Source of the DNA: Paraburkholderia madseniana
GTDB lineage: Bacteria > Pseudomonadota > Gammaproteobacteria > Burkholderiales > Burkholderiaceae
Direction of reading: 5' to 3'
Length of the DNA: 32,858 nucleotides
NCBI RefSeq assembly: GCF_009690905.1
Contig: NZ_VOSW01000102.1
Coordinates: forward strand, 1-32,858
Of the stretch, positions 22,239 to 30,268 are shown piece after piece (position 1 is the first letter of the stretch; each line of letters starts with the position of its first letter). The notes under the pieces were generated by a model, which had not been told where the DNA came from, did not search any database, and saw only the letters and a list, made by a program, of their open reading frames with translations. The translations under genes and the position numbers were made by a program.

Positions 22239-23627
22239 ATGATCGATCTCGCTTCCAGCGCGCAAGACACCGCTACCGAACGTCACGCTGCCCGCCGCGC
22301 GGCGCTTGCCTGCATGATCACCTTGGCCGTGGTGCTCGGTATCGGCCGTTTTGCGTTCACGCCGCTCCTGCCGCTGATGCTTCACGGCGGCGCTCTCGGT
22401 CAGCCGCAGATCGATATCCAGCACGGCGGCTGGCTCGCATCGGCCAACTACGCAGGCTATTTCGTCGGCGCGATCACCTGCGCGGCGCTGCGGGTGGCGC
22501 CGGCGCGTATGGTGCGCGCGGGGCTTGTCGCGACGGTCCTGCTGACGCTGGCGATGGGCGTAACAAGCCAATTCTGGGTGTGGGCCGTCGTGCGCTTCAT
22601 CGCCGGCGCGGTCAGCGCCTGGACCTTCGTGTTCGCCTCGCAGTGGGGCTTGCGGCGGCTCGCCGAACTCGGCGCGCACGGGTGGGGCGGGGTGATCTAT
22701 ACGGGCCCGGGCATGGGCATTGTCGGAACAGGTTTGCTCGTCAGCGCTGCGGGCGGCTATGGCGCGACGGTCGGTTGGATCGGTTTCGGACTCATCGCGG
22801 CGGTGCTTTCGATCGTGGTTTGGCCCGTGTTCGGGGCCGTGACCGGCACCACTTCAAAAGGCGCGACGCTTGCCACGAACGGGTCGATGCCCGTCGCTCA
22901 TGCCAGTCAACGCTCGGCTGGGCAGCACTCCGCCGGGCAGCACGACACCGGCCAATACGTCGCAATTCAGCGACCCACGAACCATTTCTCCGTCGCGAAC
23001 CAAATCCCCGCCGCCGGCCAACACGCCCCCACAAACCGTGCCCCGCACCGCGCCGACGCCTTCTGGCTGATTCTGCTCTATGGCGTGCCCGGCTTCGGCT
23101 ACATCATCACCGCGACGTTCCTGCCGGTGATCGCGCGCCACGCGCTGCCGGGCTCGTCCTGGCCCGATCTGTTCTGGCCTATGTTCGGCGCGGCCTTGAT
23201 CGTCGGTGCGCTTCTCGCGGCACGCCTGCCGGTGCATTGGGACAATCGCACCCTGCTCGCCGGTTGCTATGTGCTGCAAGCCGCCGGTATTGCGCTCGGC
23301 ATCGTCTGGCCCACGGCGGGCGGGTTCTCGCTCGGCAGCATCCTGATCGGCCTGCCATTTACGGCCATCACCCTGTTCGCGATGCGAGAGGCGCGGCGCC
23401 TGCTTGGCGACGAAGCGGCCGGCCTGATGGGCTATGCGACGGCGGCTTACGGCGTCGGCCAGATCGTCGGCCCGCTGGTGGCCGCGCCGATCGCCGAGCA
23501 CACGGGGTCTTTCTCGCCGGCCTTGTGGCTGGCGGCGGGGACGCTACTGTTGGGCGCGGCCTGCCTGATCGTCGTGGCACACATGCCGCGAGGCCGTGGC
23601 CGCATGCCCGATTGCGGCTGCAACTAA
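22239..23627 (+). CDS. YbfB/YjiJ-type MFS transporter with a low-complexity central loop
   Basis: This 462-residue inner-membrane protein has the hydrophobic pattern of a 12-segment transporter and the YbfB/YjiJ family opening (TLAVVLGIGRFAFTPLLPLML, here split as VVLGIGRFAFTPLL). GWLASANYAGYFVGA, then RFIAGAVSAWTFVF, and GEQ-less helices follow. Between the sixth and seventh helices the loop is inflated by about 68 hydrophilic residues (~206-274) rich in Gln, His, Ala, Ser and Asn, including SAGQHSAGQHDTGQY. The C-terminal half resumes with FWLILLYGVPGFGYIITATFLPVI. The substrate is unknown. The ATG at 22239 has no clear ribosome site. Divergent LysR gene suggests induction by its effector. 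Confidence 0.88.
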   Translation: MIDLASSAQDTATERHAARRAALACMITLAVVLGIGRFAFTPLLPLMLHGGALGQPQIDIQHGGWLASANYAGYFVGAITCAALRVAPARMVRAGLVATVLLTLAMGVTSQFWVWAVVRFIAGAVSAWTFVFASQWGLRRLAELGAHGWGGVIYTGPGMGIVGTGLLVSAAGGYGATVGWIGFGLIAAVLSIVVWPVFGAVTGTTSKGATLATNGSMPVAHASQRSAGQHSAGQHDTGQYVAIQRPTNHFSVANQIPAAGQHAPTNRAPHRADAFWLILLYGVPGFGYIITATFLPVIARHALPGSSWPDLFWPMFGAALIVGALLAARLPVHWDNRTLLAGCYVLQAAGIALGIVWPTAGGFSLGSILIGLPFTAITLFAMREARRLLGDEAAGLMGYATAAYGVGQIVGPLVAAPIAEHTGSFSPALWLAAGTLLLGAACLIVVAHMPRGRGRMPDCGCN

Positions 23628-23668
23628 CGGTCTTTCCGGGGGCGCATTCCTCGACGTCAACCGATCCC

Positions 23669-23728
23669 GCAGGCGCAGGCGCAGGTGCAGGTGCAAGTGC
23701 AGGCGCAAGTCCAAGTCCAAGCGCCAGC
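23669..23728 (+). repeat. Imperfect hexanucleotide tandem repeat (10 units)
   Basis: Ten hexamers of the type gca(g/a)g(c/t), drifting to ccaagt and gccagc at the end, in the spacer between the MFS gene and ltaE. On the minus strand they would read as Pro-Ala-type repeats, but no credible gene contains them. Confidence 0.85.
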
Positions 23729-23884
23729 AAGGCAAGTTCGTCCGCCGCCTTGCGCCGAGCGCATGGGCCCGTTGAACCGCCTACGAGGCAAATACCAGGC
23801 CAAAAAACAAATAACTCACCGGCGCACTAAAATGACGGCTTTCCCGACATCTCAGCGCGCCCGTCGCCGGGCGCGCCGCCAGCC

Positions 23885-24916
23885 ATGCAACATTTCGCGT
23901 CCGACAACTACGCCGGCATCTGTCCCGAAGCGCTCAACGCGCTGATCGCTGCCAACAACAGCGGCCACGAACCCGCTTACGGCGACGACTCCTGGACCAA
24001 CCAGGTTTGCGACCGCCTGCGGGATCTGTTCCAGACCGACTGCGAAGTGTTTTTCGTGTTCAACGGCACGGCCGCCAATTCGCTGGCGCTGGCGTCGCTG
24101 TGCCAGTCGTATCACTCGGTGATCTGCCACGAACTCGCGCACATCGAAACCGATGAATGCGGCGGCCCGGAATTCTTCTCCGGCGGCTCGAAGCTGCTGA
24201 CCGCGCCGGGCGTCGGCGGCAAGCTCACGCCGGATGCGATCGAAGCGGTCGTCACGCGCCGCGCCGATATTCATTACCCGAAGCCGAAGGTCGTCACGCT
24301 GACCCAATCGACGGAAGTGGGCACCGTCTACACCGTCGAGGAAGTGCGCGCGATCGCGGCGATCGCCAAGCGGCGTCATCTGAAAGTGCACATGGACGGC
24401 GCGCGCTTTGCGAATGCGGTCGCGGCGCTCGACGTGCATCCGTCCGAGATCACGTGGCGTGCGGGCGTCGACGTGCTGTGCTTCGGCGGGACCAAGAACG
24501 GTTTGCCGGTCGGTGAAGCCGTGGTGTTCTTCGATCGCTCGCTCGCCGACGATTTCGCCTACCGTCTGAAGCAGGCCGGCCAACTCGCTTCGAAAATGCG
24601 CTTCATCTCCGCGCCGTGGCTCGGACTGCTGGATAACGACGTCTGGCTGCGCAATGGGCGTCATGCGAATGCAATGGCGGCCTTGCTGGAAACGCGGTTG
24701 CAGGAAATTCCCGGTGTGAGCATCATGTTTCCGCGAGAATCGAACGCGGTCTTTGCGCAATTGCCGGCGCAGGCCGCCAAGGCAATGCGTGCGCGCGGCT
24801 GGAAGTTCTACGAGTTCATCGGCGCGGGTGGTTGCCGGCTGATGTGCGCGTGGGACACGCAGCCGGAAACCGTCGAGCGTTTCGCTGCGGAAGTGCGCGA
24901 GCTGTGTCTGGCCTGA
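23885..24916 (+). CDS. ltaE: Low-specificity L-threonine aldolase
   Basis: This 343-residue PLP enzyme cleaves L-threonine and L-allo-threonine to glycine and acetaldehyde in the cytoplasm. The PLP lysine is Lys204 in CFGGTKNGLPVGEAVVF. FASDNYAGICPEALNA at the N-terminus, GDDSWTNQ, FVFNGTAANSLAL (PLP phosphate contacts), HMDGARFANA (the cofactor Asp) and GGCRLMCAWDT match the beta-eliminating lyase family. The length is normal. No strong ribosome site precedes the ATG at 23885. The next gene starts 174 bases downstream on the same strand, so ltaE may or may not belong to the following operon. Confidence 0.95.
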   Translation: MQHFASDNYAGICPEALNALIAANNSGHEPAYGDDSWTNQVCDRLRDLFQTDCEVFFVFNGTAANSLALASLCQSYHSVICHELAHIETDECGGPEFFSGGSKLLTAPGVGGKLTPDAIEAVVTRRADIHYPKPKVVTLTQSTEVGTVYTVEEVRAIAAIAKRRHLKVHMDGARFANAVAALDVHPSEITWRAGVDVLCFGGTKNGLPVGEAVVFFDRSLADDFAYRLKQAGQLASKMRFISAPWLGLLDNDVWLRNGRHANAMAALLETRLQEIPGVSIMFPRESNAVFAQLPAQAAKAMRARGWKFYEFIGAGGCRLMCAWDTQPETVERFAAEVRELCLA

Positions 24917-25090
24917 AACCGCATCGACTGCGCGCCTGCGACCAGGCTGGGACCGTGAACTTGGACTGGAAGCTGAAACCAGGAACCAGGCGTACAAACA
25001 GCACCGCGCACGAGTTGCTGAACCGGCCGCAGCACGACATTCAACACTGAACAACGCCGCACACGAACCATAAGAGACGACCCACTCGCC

Positions 25091-25621
25091 ATGACCGAAC
25101 ACCGATTTTGTCCGCGCTGCGCTACGCCTTTGATCGAGCGCGTCGATGCCGAACACGAAGGCGGCCGGATCCGCCAGATCTGCCCTGATACGGAATGCGG
25201 CTACGTTCACTGGAACAATCCGCTGCCGGTGGTAGCCGCGATCGTCGAGTACGACGGCAAGATTCTGCTCGCGCGCAACGCCGCATGGCCGGAAGGCATG
25301 TTCGCGCTGATCACCGGTTTTCTGGAAAACGGCGAGACCCCGGAAGAGGGCATTGCCCGCGAAGTATTGGAAGAAACCTCGCTGCACGCGGAGACGGTCG
25401 AATTGATCGGCGTGTACGAATTCATCCGCAAAAACGAACTGATCATCGCGTATCACGTGAAGGCGTACGGCACGGTCGCGCTGTCGCCGGAATTGCTCGA
25501 ATACCGGCTGGTCGAGCCGGCCAAATTGCGTCCATGGCGTGCGGGCACCGGTCAGGCGCTCGGTGAATGGATGCGGCGGCGCGGCTTGCCGTTCGAGTTC
25601 GTCGAAAAACCGGGGCAGTAA
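25091..25621 (+). CDS. NUDIX hydrolase with N-terminal zinc ribbon
   Basis: This 176-residue protein has a four-Cys zinc ribbon (Cys7, Cys10, Cys31, Cys36) followed by a Nudix domain. Its box runs from Gly76 to Leu98 (G76, E82, R90, E91, E94, E95), with the usual Gly near its end replaced by Ser97. The layout recalls NADH pyrophosphatase NudC, which also has a zinc ribbon. The SQPWPFP motif that marks NudC substrate specificity is absent (VYEFIRKNEL occupies the place), so NADH decapping or hydrolysis cannot be assumed. The stop is three bases from the next start, so it is probably co-transcribed with the thioesterase and livHMGF. Confidence 0.9.
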   Translation: MTEHRFCPRCATPLIERVDAEHEGGRIRQICPDTECGYVHWNNPLPVVAAIVEYDGKILLARNAAWPEGMFALITGFLENGETPEEGIAREVLEETSLHAETVELIGVYEFIRKNELIIAYHVKAYGTVALSPELLEYRLVEPAKLRPWRAGTGQALGEWMRRRGLPFEFVEKPGQ

Positions 25622-25624
25622 GCG

Positions 25625-26074
25625 ATGAACAAACCCGCACCGGCCACGCGCAGCGCCTACCCGCATTTTCTACCGATCACCACACGCTGGATGGACAACG
25701 ACGTCTACGGCCACGTCAACAATGTCGTCTATTACAGCTACTTCGACACGGTGGTGAACGAGTACCTGATTCGCGCCGGCGTGCTCGATTTCGAGCATGG
25801 CGCGACGATCGGTCTTGTGGTCGAGACGCATTGCAATTACTTCGCGCCGCTGGTGTTTCCCGAGCGCGTCGAAGCGGGCTTGCGGGTCGTGCGGCTCGGC
25901 ACCTCGAGCGTGCGCTACGAAGTGGGTCTCTTCAAGGAGGGCGAAGATCAACCCGCCGCCCAAGGGCATTTCGTGCACGTGTATGTGGATCGCGTCACGC
26001 GTCGCCCGGTGAGCTTGCCCGCCGACTTGCGCGCGGCGCTCGAACCGCTGACCGTCGCTGTGCAGGCGGAATAG
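25625..26074 (+). CDS. Hot-dog acyl-CoA thioesterase (4HBT/YbgC-like)
   Basis: This 149-residue cytoplasmic protein is a single hot-dog domain. RWMDNDVYGHVNNVVYYSYFD at the N-terminus, given here as DNDVYGHVNN (24-33), carries the aspartate (Asp26) that aligns with the catalytic Asp of the 4-hydroxybenzoyl-CoA thioesterase/YbgC group. CNYFAPLVFPERVEAGLRV and VHVYVDRVTRRPVSLP complete the family pattern. Such enzymes hydrolyse acyl- or aroyl-CoA esters. It starts three bases after the NUDIX stop and ends four bases before livH, so it is embedded in the operon. That suggests the transporter cargo or its breakdown products pass through CoA esters. Confidence 0.92.
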   Translation: MNKPAPATRSAYPHFLPITTRWMDNDVYGHVNNVVYYSYFDTVVNEYLIRAGVLDFEHGATIGLVVETHCNYFAPLVFPERVEAGLRVVRLGTSSVRYEVGLFKEGEDQPAAQGHFVHVYVDRVTRRPVSLPADLRAALEPLTVAVQAE

Positions 26075-26078
26075 GCGC

Positions 26079-27017
26079 GTGCAGTCGTTCGTCATCAACC
26101 TGCTCAACGGTGTCAGTTACGGCCTGCTGCTGTTTATGCTGTCGGCGGGCCTGACGCTGATTTTCAGCATGCTCGGCGTGCTGAATTTCGCGCACGCGAG
26201 CTTCTACATGCTCGGCGCGTACGTCGGTTTTTCGGTGGCGGCGCATGCGGGTTTCTGGAGTGCGCTCGTGATCGCGCCGCTGATCGTCGGCTTGATCGGC
26301 GCGGCGTTGGAGCGCTGGCTGCTGCGGCGCGTGCGTGTGCACGGTCATCTCCCCGAGTTGTTGCTGACTTTCGGCGCCGCGTATCTGCTCGGTGAGCTGG
26401 TCAAGCTCGGCTGGGGTTTGAGTCCGCTTGGCGCGACTGTTCCGGCCGTGCTCGACGGGCCGTTGTTCACCCTCTACGGCGCGGCCTTTGCACGCTATCG
26501 GGCCTTCATGATGGTGGTGTCGCTGGCGATGCTGGCGGTGCTCTACGCGGTGCTGCGCGTGTCGAAGGCGGGGCTGATCGTTCGCGCCGCGCTCACGCAT
26601 GCGAGCGCTGTCGAGGCGCTCGGCCACAACGTGCCGCGCGTGTTCACCGGTGTGTTCGCGGCAGGCACAGCGCTCGCCGCGTTGGCCGGCGTGATCGGTG
26701 CGCCGCTCTTCGTGATCGAACCGTCGATGGCGGAGTCGCTCGGCTCGATCGTCTTCGTGGTGGTCGTGATCGGCGGACTGGGCTCGTTGAGCGGGGCGCT
26801 GGCGGCATCGCTGATCGTCGGTTGCGTGCAGACCTTCGCGGTAGCAAGCGACGTGTCACTGGGCGATCTCACGGCCGTATTCGGAGGCGTGCTGCCGGAC
26901 GCATGGGACACGCTGACGCTCGCGCAACTCGCGCCGCTGATTCCCTATCTGCTGCTTGTCGCCATGCTGGCGCTGCGCCCGCGTGGACTGTTCGGACGGC
27001 GTGACGATCATGCGTGA
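26079..27017 (+). CDS. livH: Branched-chain amino acid-type ABC permease (LivH)
   Basis: This 312-residue polytopic inner-membrane permease has the LivH pattern: INLLNGVSYGLLLFMLSAGLTLIFSMLGVLNFAHASFYMLGAY (shortened here to GVSYGLLLFMLSAGLTL and VLNFAHASFYMLGAY), and the cytoplasmic coupling region VEALGHNVPRVF. IVFVVVVIGGLGSLSGALAASLI follows near the C-terminus. It starts with GTG at 26079, four bases after the thioesterase stop, and overlaps livM by eight bases. With LivM it would form the transmembrane channel. The family also moves amides, urea and aromatic acids, so branched-chain amino acids are not assured. Confidence 0.93.
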   Translation: MQSFVINLLNGVSYGLLLFMLSAGLTLIFSMLGVLNFAHASFYMLGAYVGFSVAAHAGFWSALVIAPLIVGLIGAALERWLLRRVRVHGHLPELLLTFGAAYLLGELVKLGWGLSPLGATVPAVLDGPLFTLYGAAFARYRAFMMVVSLAMLAVLYAVLRVSKAGLIVRAALTHASAVEALGHNVPRVFTGVFAAGTALAALAGVIGAPLFVIEPSMAESLGSIVFVVVVIGGLGSLSGALAASLIVGCVQTFAVASDVSLGDLTAVFGGVLPDAWDTLTLAQLAPLIPYLLLVAMLALRPRGLFGRRDDHA

Positions 27018-28299
27018 GCCGCCCGAGAAGTTTGCTGCGCCGGCAGTCAAGCCGCGCTCGATGTTGCGCAGGTTCGCGCCATGGCTCGCGCTCGTTCTGT
27101 TCCTCGCCGTGCCGCCCTTTGTCTGGCCGCAAAGCTGGCTCCTCGCCTATCTCGCGCAAACCGCGACGATGATCGTATTCGCGCTTTCGTACAACCTGCT
27201 GCTCGGCGAAACGGGTTTGCTTTCTTTCGGACATGCCGCTTATTCCGGCCTCGGCGCGCTCATTGCGGCGCAAGTGTTCAATCGCATCGGTGTGCCGTTG
27301 GTGCTGCTGCCGTTGATCGGCGGCCTCGGCGGCGCGCTGTGCGGAGTCCTGTTCGGTTTCGTGTCGACGCGGCGCGCCGGGACGGCCTTCGCGATGATCA
27401 CGCTCGGCATCGGCGAGCTCGTCGCCGCGGCCGCGTGGACGCTGCCCGACTGGTTCGGCGGCGAGGCCGGCGTGCCAATCGATCGCGCGAGCGGACCGAT
27501 GCTCGCAAGCTGGAGTTTCGGCCCGGCGCGCGAGGCGTATGCGCTGATCGCGCTGTGGTGCGTGCTGGCGAGCGTCGCGATGTTCGTGTTGTCGCGCACA
27601 CCGTTCATGCGGCTAGCCAACGCCGTGCGCGACAACCCAGTGCGCGCCGCGGCGATCGGCTGTTATCCGCGCCGTATCCGCTATGGCGTGGTGGTGATGT
27701 CGGCGTTTTTTGCCGGTATTGCCGGCACCTTGGGGCTGATCAATGTCGAACTGGTGTCGACGGAAAGCGTCGGCATGATGCGCTCGGGCGCCGTGCTGAT
27801 CGCGACGGTGATCGGCGGCACAGGAGCGTTTTTCGGGCCGGTCGCGGGCGCGATCGTCCTGACGTTTTTCAGCGTCGCGGTGGCGAGCGTGACGCGGGCA
27901 TGGCTGTTCTATCTGGGGCTATTCTTTGTCGTGATCGTGGTGGCGTCGCCGGATGGACTGGCGGGCTTCATGCAGCGGCACACGGCACGTGTTGCCGCTT
28001 ACGGTTGGCGCGTATGCGGCAAGGCGTATCTATGGGGCGCGGCCTCAGCGGTGCTATGGACGCTGGCCGTCGTGTTCGCGGTGCAGTGGGCGTATGCCGT
28101 GCAATTTGGCGCGGCCGATGGCGCGGCGTTCAGCGTCATCGGTGTGCCGCTGGAACCGGCCTCGCCGCATTTCTGGCTCGGCGTCGTGGTGTTCATGCTG
28201 GCCGCGCCAGGCGCACTCGCCGCGCACTATGCACATCGTGCGCAAGCACGTCTTGCCGTGCGCGCCAGCGCCACGCAGATCGCCGGAGACGCGCGATGA
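27010..28299 (+). CDS. livM: Branched-chain amino acid-type ABC permease (LivM) with C-terminal extension
   Basis: This 429-residue permease begins at the ATG at 27010 inside the end of livH. The LivM core is clear: ALSYNLLLGETGLLSFGHAAYSGLGA, TRRAGTAFAMITLGIGELV, RLANAVRDNPVRAAAIGCYPRR (coupling helix) and GMMRSGAVLIATVIGGTGAFFGPVAGA (each longer than needed; the first reads NLLLGETGLLSFGHAAYSG). Typical LivM proteins stop soon after VIVVASPDGLAGFMQR. This one continues for about 105 residues (~325-429) with two further hydrophobic segments (LWGAASAVLWTLAVVFAVQW and FWLGVVVFMLAAPGALAAHY). The stop overlaps the livG start (ATGA). The extension is unusual and its role unknown. Confidence 0.92.
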   Translation: MREPPEKFAAPAVKPRSMLRRFAPWLALVLFLAVPPFVWPQSWLLAYLAQTATMIVFALSYNLLLGETGLLSFGHAAYSGLGALIAAQVFNRIGVPLVLLPLIGGLGGALCGVLFGFVSTRRAGTAFAMITLGIGELVAAAAWTLPDWFGGEAGVPIDRASGPMLASWSFGPAREAYALIALWCVLASVAMFVLSRTPFMRLANAVRDNPVRAAAIGCYPRRIRYGVVVMSAFFAGIAGTLGLINVELVSTESVGMMRSGAVLIATVIGGTGAFFGPVAGAIVLTFFSVAVASVTRAWLFYLGLFFVVIVVASPDGLAGFMQRHTARVAAYGWRVCGKAYLWGAASAVLWTLAVVFAVQWAYAVQFGAADGAAFSVIGVPLEPASPHFWLGVVVFMLAAPGALAAHYAHRAQARLAVRASATQIAGDAR

Positions 28300-29048
28300 T
28301 CCCGGCCCTCGCGGTCTACGGCGTCGAAAAACGCATCGGCGCCACGCGGATTCTGCGCGGCGTCGATCTTGCGATCGAGCCAGGCGAGCGCCATGCATTG
28401 ATTGGTCCGAACGGCGCGGGCAAGTCGACGCTGTTCAATCTGATTGCCGGCGGCGCGCGCCCGAACGCCGGGCGCATCGATCTGTTCGGCGCGGAGATCA
28501 CGCGCCTCGCGCCGGCCGCCATCACGCGCCGGGGCCTCGCGCGCAGCTTCCAGACCACTAGCGTGTTCGCACGCCTCAGCGTATTCGACAACCTGCGCTG
28601 CGCGGCCATGCTGGCCGAGCGCGACCGCACGCGCTGGTGGCAGCGTTTCAGCGGCTCACGTACGGTCGATGCGCGTGCCGAGCAGGTGCTCGAAGCCGTG
28701 GGGCTGAGTGCGCGCAGACATATCCAGGCCGGCACGCTTAGCTATGCCGAGCAACGCGCGCTCGACCTCGGCCTTGCGCTTGCAGGCGGCGCGCACACCT
28801 TGCTGCTCGACGAGCCAACTGCGGGCATGAACCGCGCCGAAGCGGCGCGCGCCATCGAACTGATTCGCGCGACCACCGCCGGCCGTACGTTGCTGATGAT
28901 CGAGCACGACATGGACGCCGTGTTTGCGATTGCCGACCGCGTTTCGGTGCTGGTGCAAGGCCGGATCATCGCGACCGGCACGCCGGCGGCGATTCGCGCG
29001 GATGCGGCCGTGCGCGCCGCTTATCTTGGCGACGGCGTCCGCCCATGA
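28296..29048 (+). CDS. livG: ABC transporter ATPase (LivG)
   Basis: This 250-residue cytoplasmic ATPase energises the LivHM channel. It shows Walker A GPNGAGKST, the Q-loop region RSFQTTSVF, signature LSYAEQRALDL (usually LSYGEQ; Gly to Ala here), Walker B LLLDEPTAGM and the switch histidine in IEHDMD. The ATG at 28296 overlaps the livM stop by one base pair pattern ATGA, and GGAG lies about six bases before it. The end overlaps livF by four bases. With an intact Walker A, this subunit is likely the competent ATP-binding partner of the LivF subunit, whose Walker A is altered. Confidence 0.95.
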   Translation: MIPALAVYGVEKRIGATRILRGVDLAIEPGERHALIGPNGAGKSTLFNLIAGGARPNAGRIDLFGAEITRLAPAAITRRGLARSFQTTSVFARLSVFDNLRCAAMLAERDRTRWWQRFSGSRTVDARAEQVLEAVGLSARRHIQAGTLSYAEQRALDLGLALAGGAHTLLLDEPTAGMNRAEAARAIELIRATTAGRTLLMIEHDMDAVFAIADRVSVLVQGRIIATGTPAAIRADAAVRAAYLGDGVRP

Positions 29049-29758
29049 CTGCCTTGCTCGACATTCGACAACTGAACGCTTGGTACGGCGCGAGTCAGAC
29101 CCTGCACGGCGTCAACTTGCAGATCGACGCCGGCGAAGTCGTCGCGCTTGTCGGGCGTAACGGCTCCGGACGCTCGACGCTGGCGCGCGCGATCATGGGC
29201 CTCGTGCGCAGCGAGGGCGAGTTGCGTTTTGCCGGCCATGCGCTCGGCGGACTACGCACCTTCGAGATCGCCCGCCTGGGGCTCGGTTACGTGCCAGAGC
29301 ATCGCGACGTGTTTCCGACGCTGAGCGTCCATGAGAATCTGCAACTCGGTGTGGCACCGCACGCTCGCGGCCGTGCACCGCGCTTCACCTTTGACGACGC
29401 CTACGAACTGTTCCCCGTCCTGCGCGAAAGAAAGCGCACGCGCGCCGGCGTGTTATCGGGCGGCGAACAACAGATGCTGACGCTCGCCCGGGCATTGCTC
29501 GGCGACCCCGACCTGCTGGTCATCGACGAACCGGGCGAAGGGCTGGCCAGCGTGGTGATGGGGCAGGTCGCGCAATGTCTGCGGATGTTGCGTGATCGTG
29601 GTGTGGCGATGCTGCTGATCGAGCAGCGGCTTGTCATTGCGCAAGACATCGCCAGCAGGGTTGCGGTGATGGGGCACGGCGAAATTGTCTTCGATGACGC
29701 GCTCGCGTCGTTTGTGAAGCGGCCGGACGTTATGCAGGAATGGTTGGGTGTGGGTTAG
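29045..29758 (+). CDS. livF: ABC transporter ATPase (LivF) with Walker A Lys to Arg
   Basis: This 237-residue protein is the second ATPase of the transporter. LNAWYGASQTLHGVNL, the signature LSGGEQQMLTLARALL and Walker B LLVIDEPGEGLA are intact, as is the LivF-type IEQRL switch region. Walker A reads GRNGSGRST: the invariant lysine that contacts ATP phosphates is Arg43 (codon CGC at 29171-29173). Lysine-to-arginine changes often lower or remove ATP hydrolysis in ABC proteins, so the pair may work asymmetrically with LivG. The D-loop EGLASV also departs from the usual GLAP. The gene ends the operon, and a hairpin overlaps the stop codon. Confidence 0.93.
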   Translation: MTALLDIRQLNAWYGASQTLHGVNLQIDAGEVVALVGRNGSGRSTLARAIMGLVRSEGELRFAGHALGGLRTFEIARLGLGYVPEHRDVFPTLSVHENLQLGVAPHARGRAPRFTFDDAYELFPVLRERKRTRAGVLSGGEQQMLTLARALLGDPDLLVIDEPGEGLASVVMGQVAQCLRMLRDRGVAMLLIEQRLVIAQDIASRVAVMGHGEIVFDDALASFVKRPDVMQEWLGVG

Positions 29759-29788
29759 CCGCGATGCGTAGCGGAGCTGCGCATAACC
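29753..29788 (+). terminator. Hairpin spanning the livF stop codon
   Basis: Outer arms ggtta (29753-29757) and taacc (29784-29788) enclose atgcgtagc (29764-29772) paired with gctgcgcat (29776-29784, one G-U). No T-run follows. It could mark the end of the operon or protect the 3' end of the mRNA. Confidence 0.4.
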
Positions 29789-30268
29789 GCTGGTTCACCC
29801 GGCGTCGCCGCAGCTCACTGAAGGACAGCGCTCGATAGGGCGCCCGAGCCCGGTTTCGCGAAGCCGAACCTGAGCGTCCTTGGCTGGCGTCTCGCTGCGG
29901 TTTTATTGCAGCGCCGCATTCGAATTTGCGACCTTTTTGCTGTTCTGACATGCGCGTCACGCACTGCGCGATGCACGCGCCCCTCGTTCCACGCCCAAAT
30001 CGCGCTCTGAATGCCGTTTGAATCCCGTTTGCGTACAGCGCGCTCAAGCCTGATGCGTGGGGCTTTCCAGTGACTTGTTGTGGCGATTCAAACGCTTGAT
30101 CGTTTGGTGAGCGTCCTCCAGAAATCTTGTCGGCAGCGCGCTGACAAATCAAGACAATCAGGTCAAAGGCGCGCAACGGCGGCACGGTGTTTAAAGCCGA
30201 CGTATGTGCGACCGACCATGCCGTGCCGGGCGCGCAAAAGACGCGCCGCGGACTCAGGAGGAGACGTC
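29789..30268. other. Intergenic region upstream of the duplicated-domain lipoprotein
   Basis: No gene is supported in these 480 bases. A small hairpin pairs cggttt with aagccg near 29850-29865. Around 30090-30110 caaacg/cgtttg forms a six-pair stem with loop cttgat. Around 30127-30147 ttgtc and gacaa form an inverted repeat that could be regulatory. The strong ribosome site AGGAGGA (30256-30262) belongs to the next gene. Confidence 0.4.

Noticed and set aside
23368..23735. Pro/Ala-rich minus-strand protein across the hexamer repeat
   Set aside because: The repeat-derived peptide starts without a ribosome site and runs into the antisense of the MFS gene.
23852..25666. 604-codon open frame antisense to ltaE and the NUDIX gene
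   Set aside because: Spans two recognised genes on the other strand and has composition typical of antisense frames.
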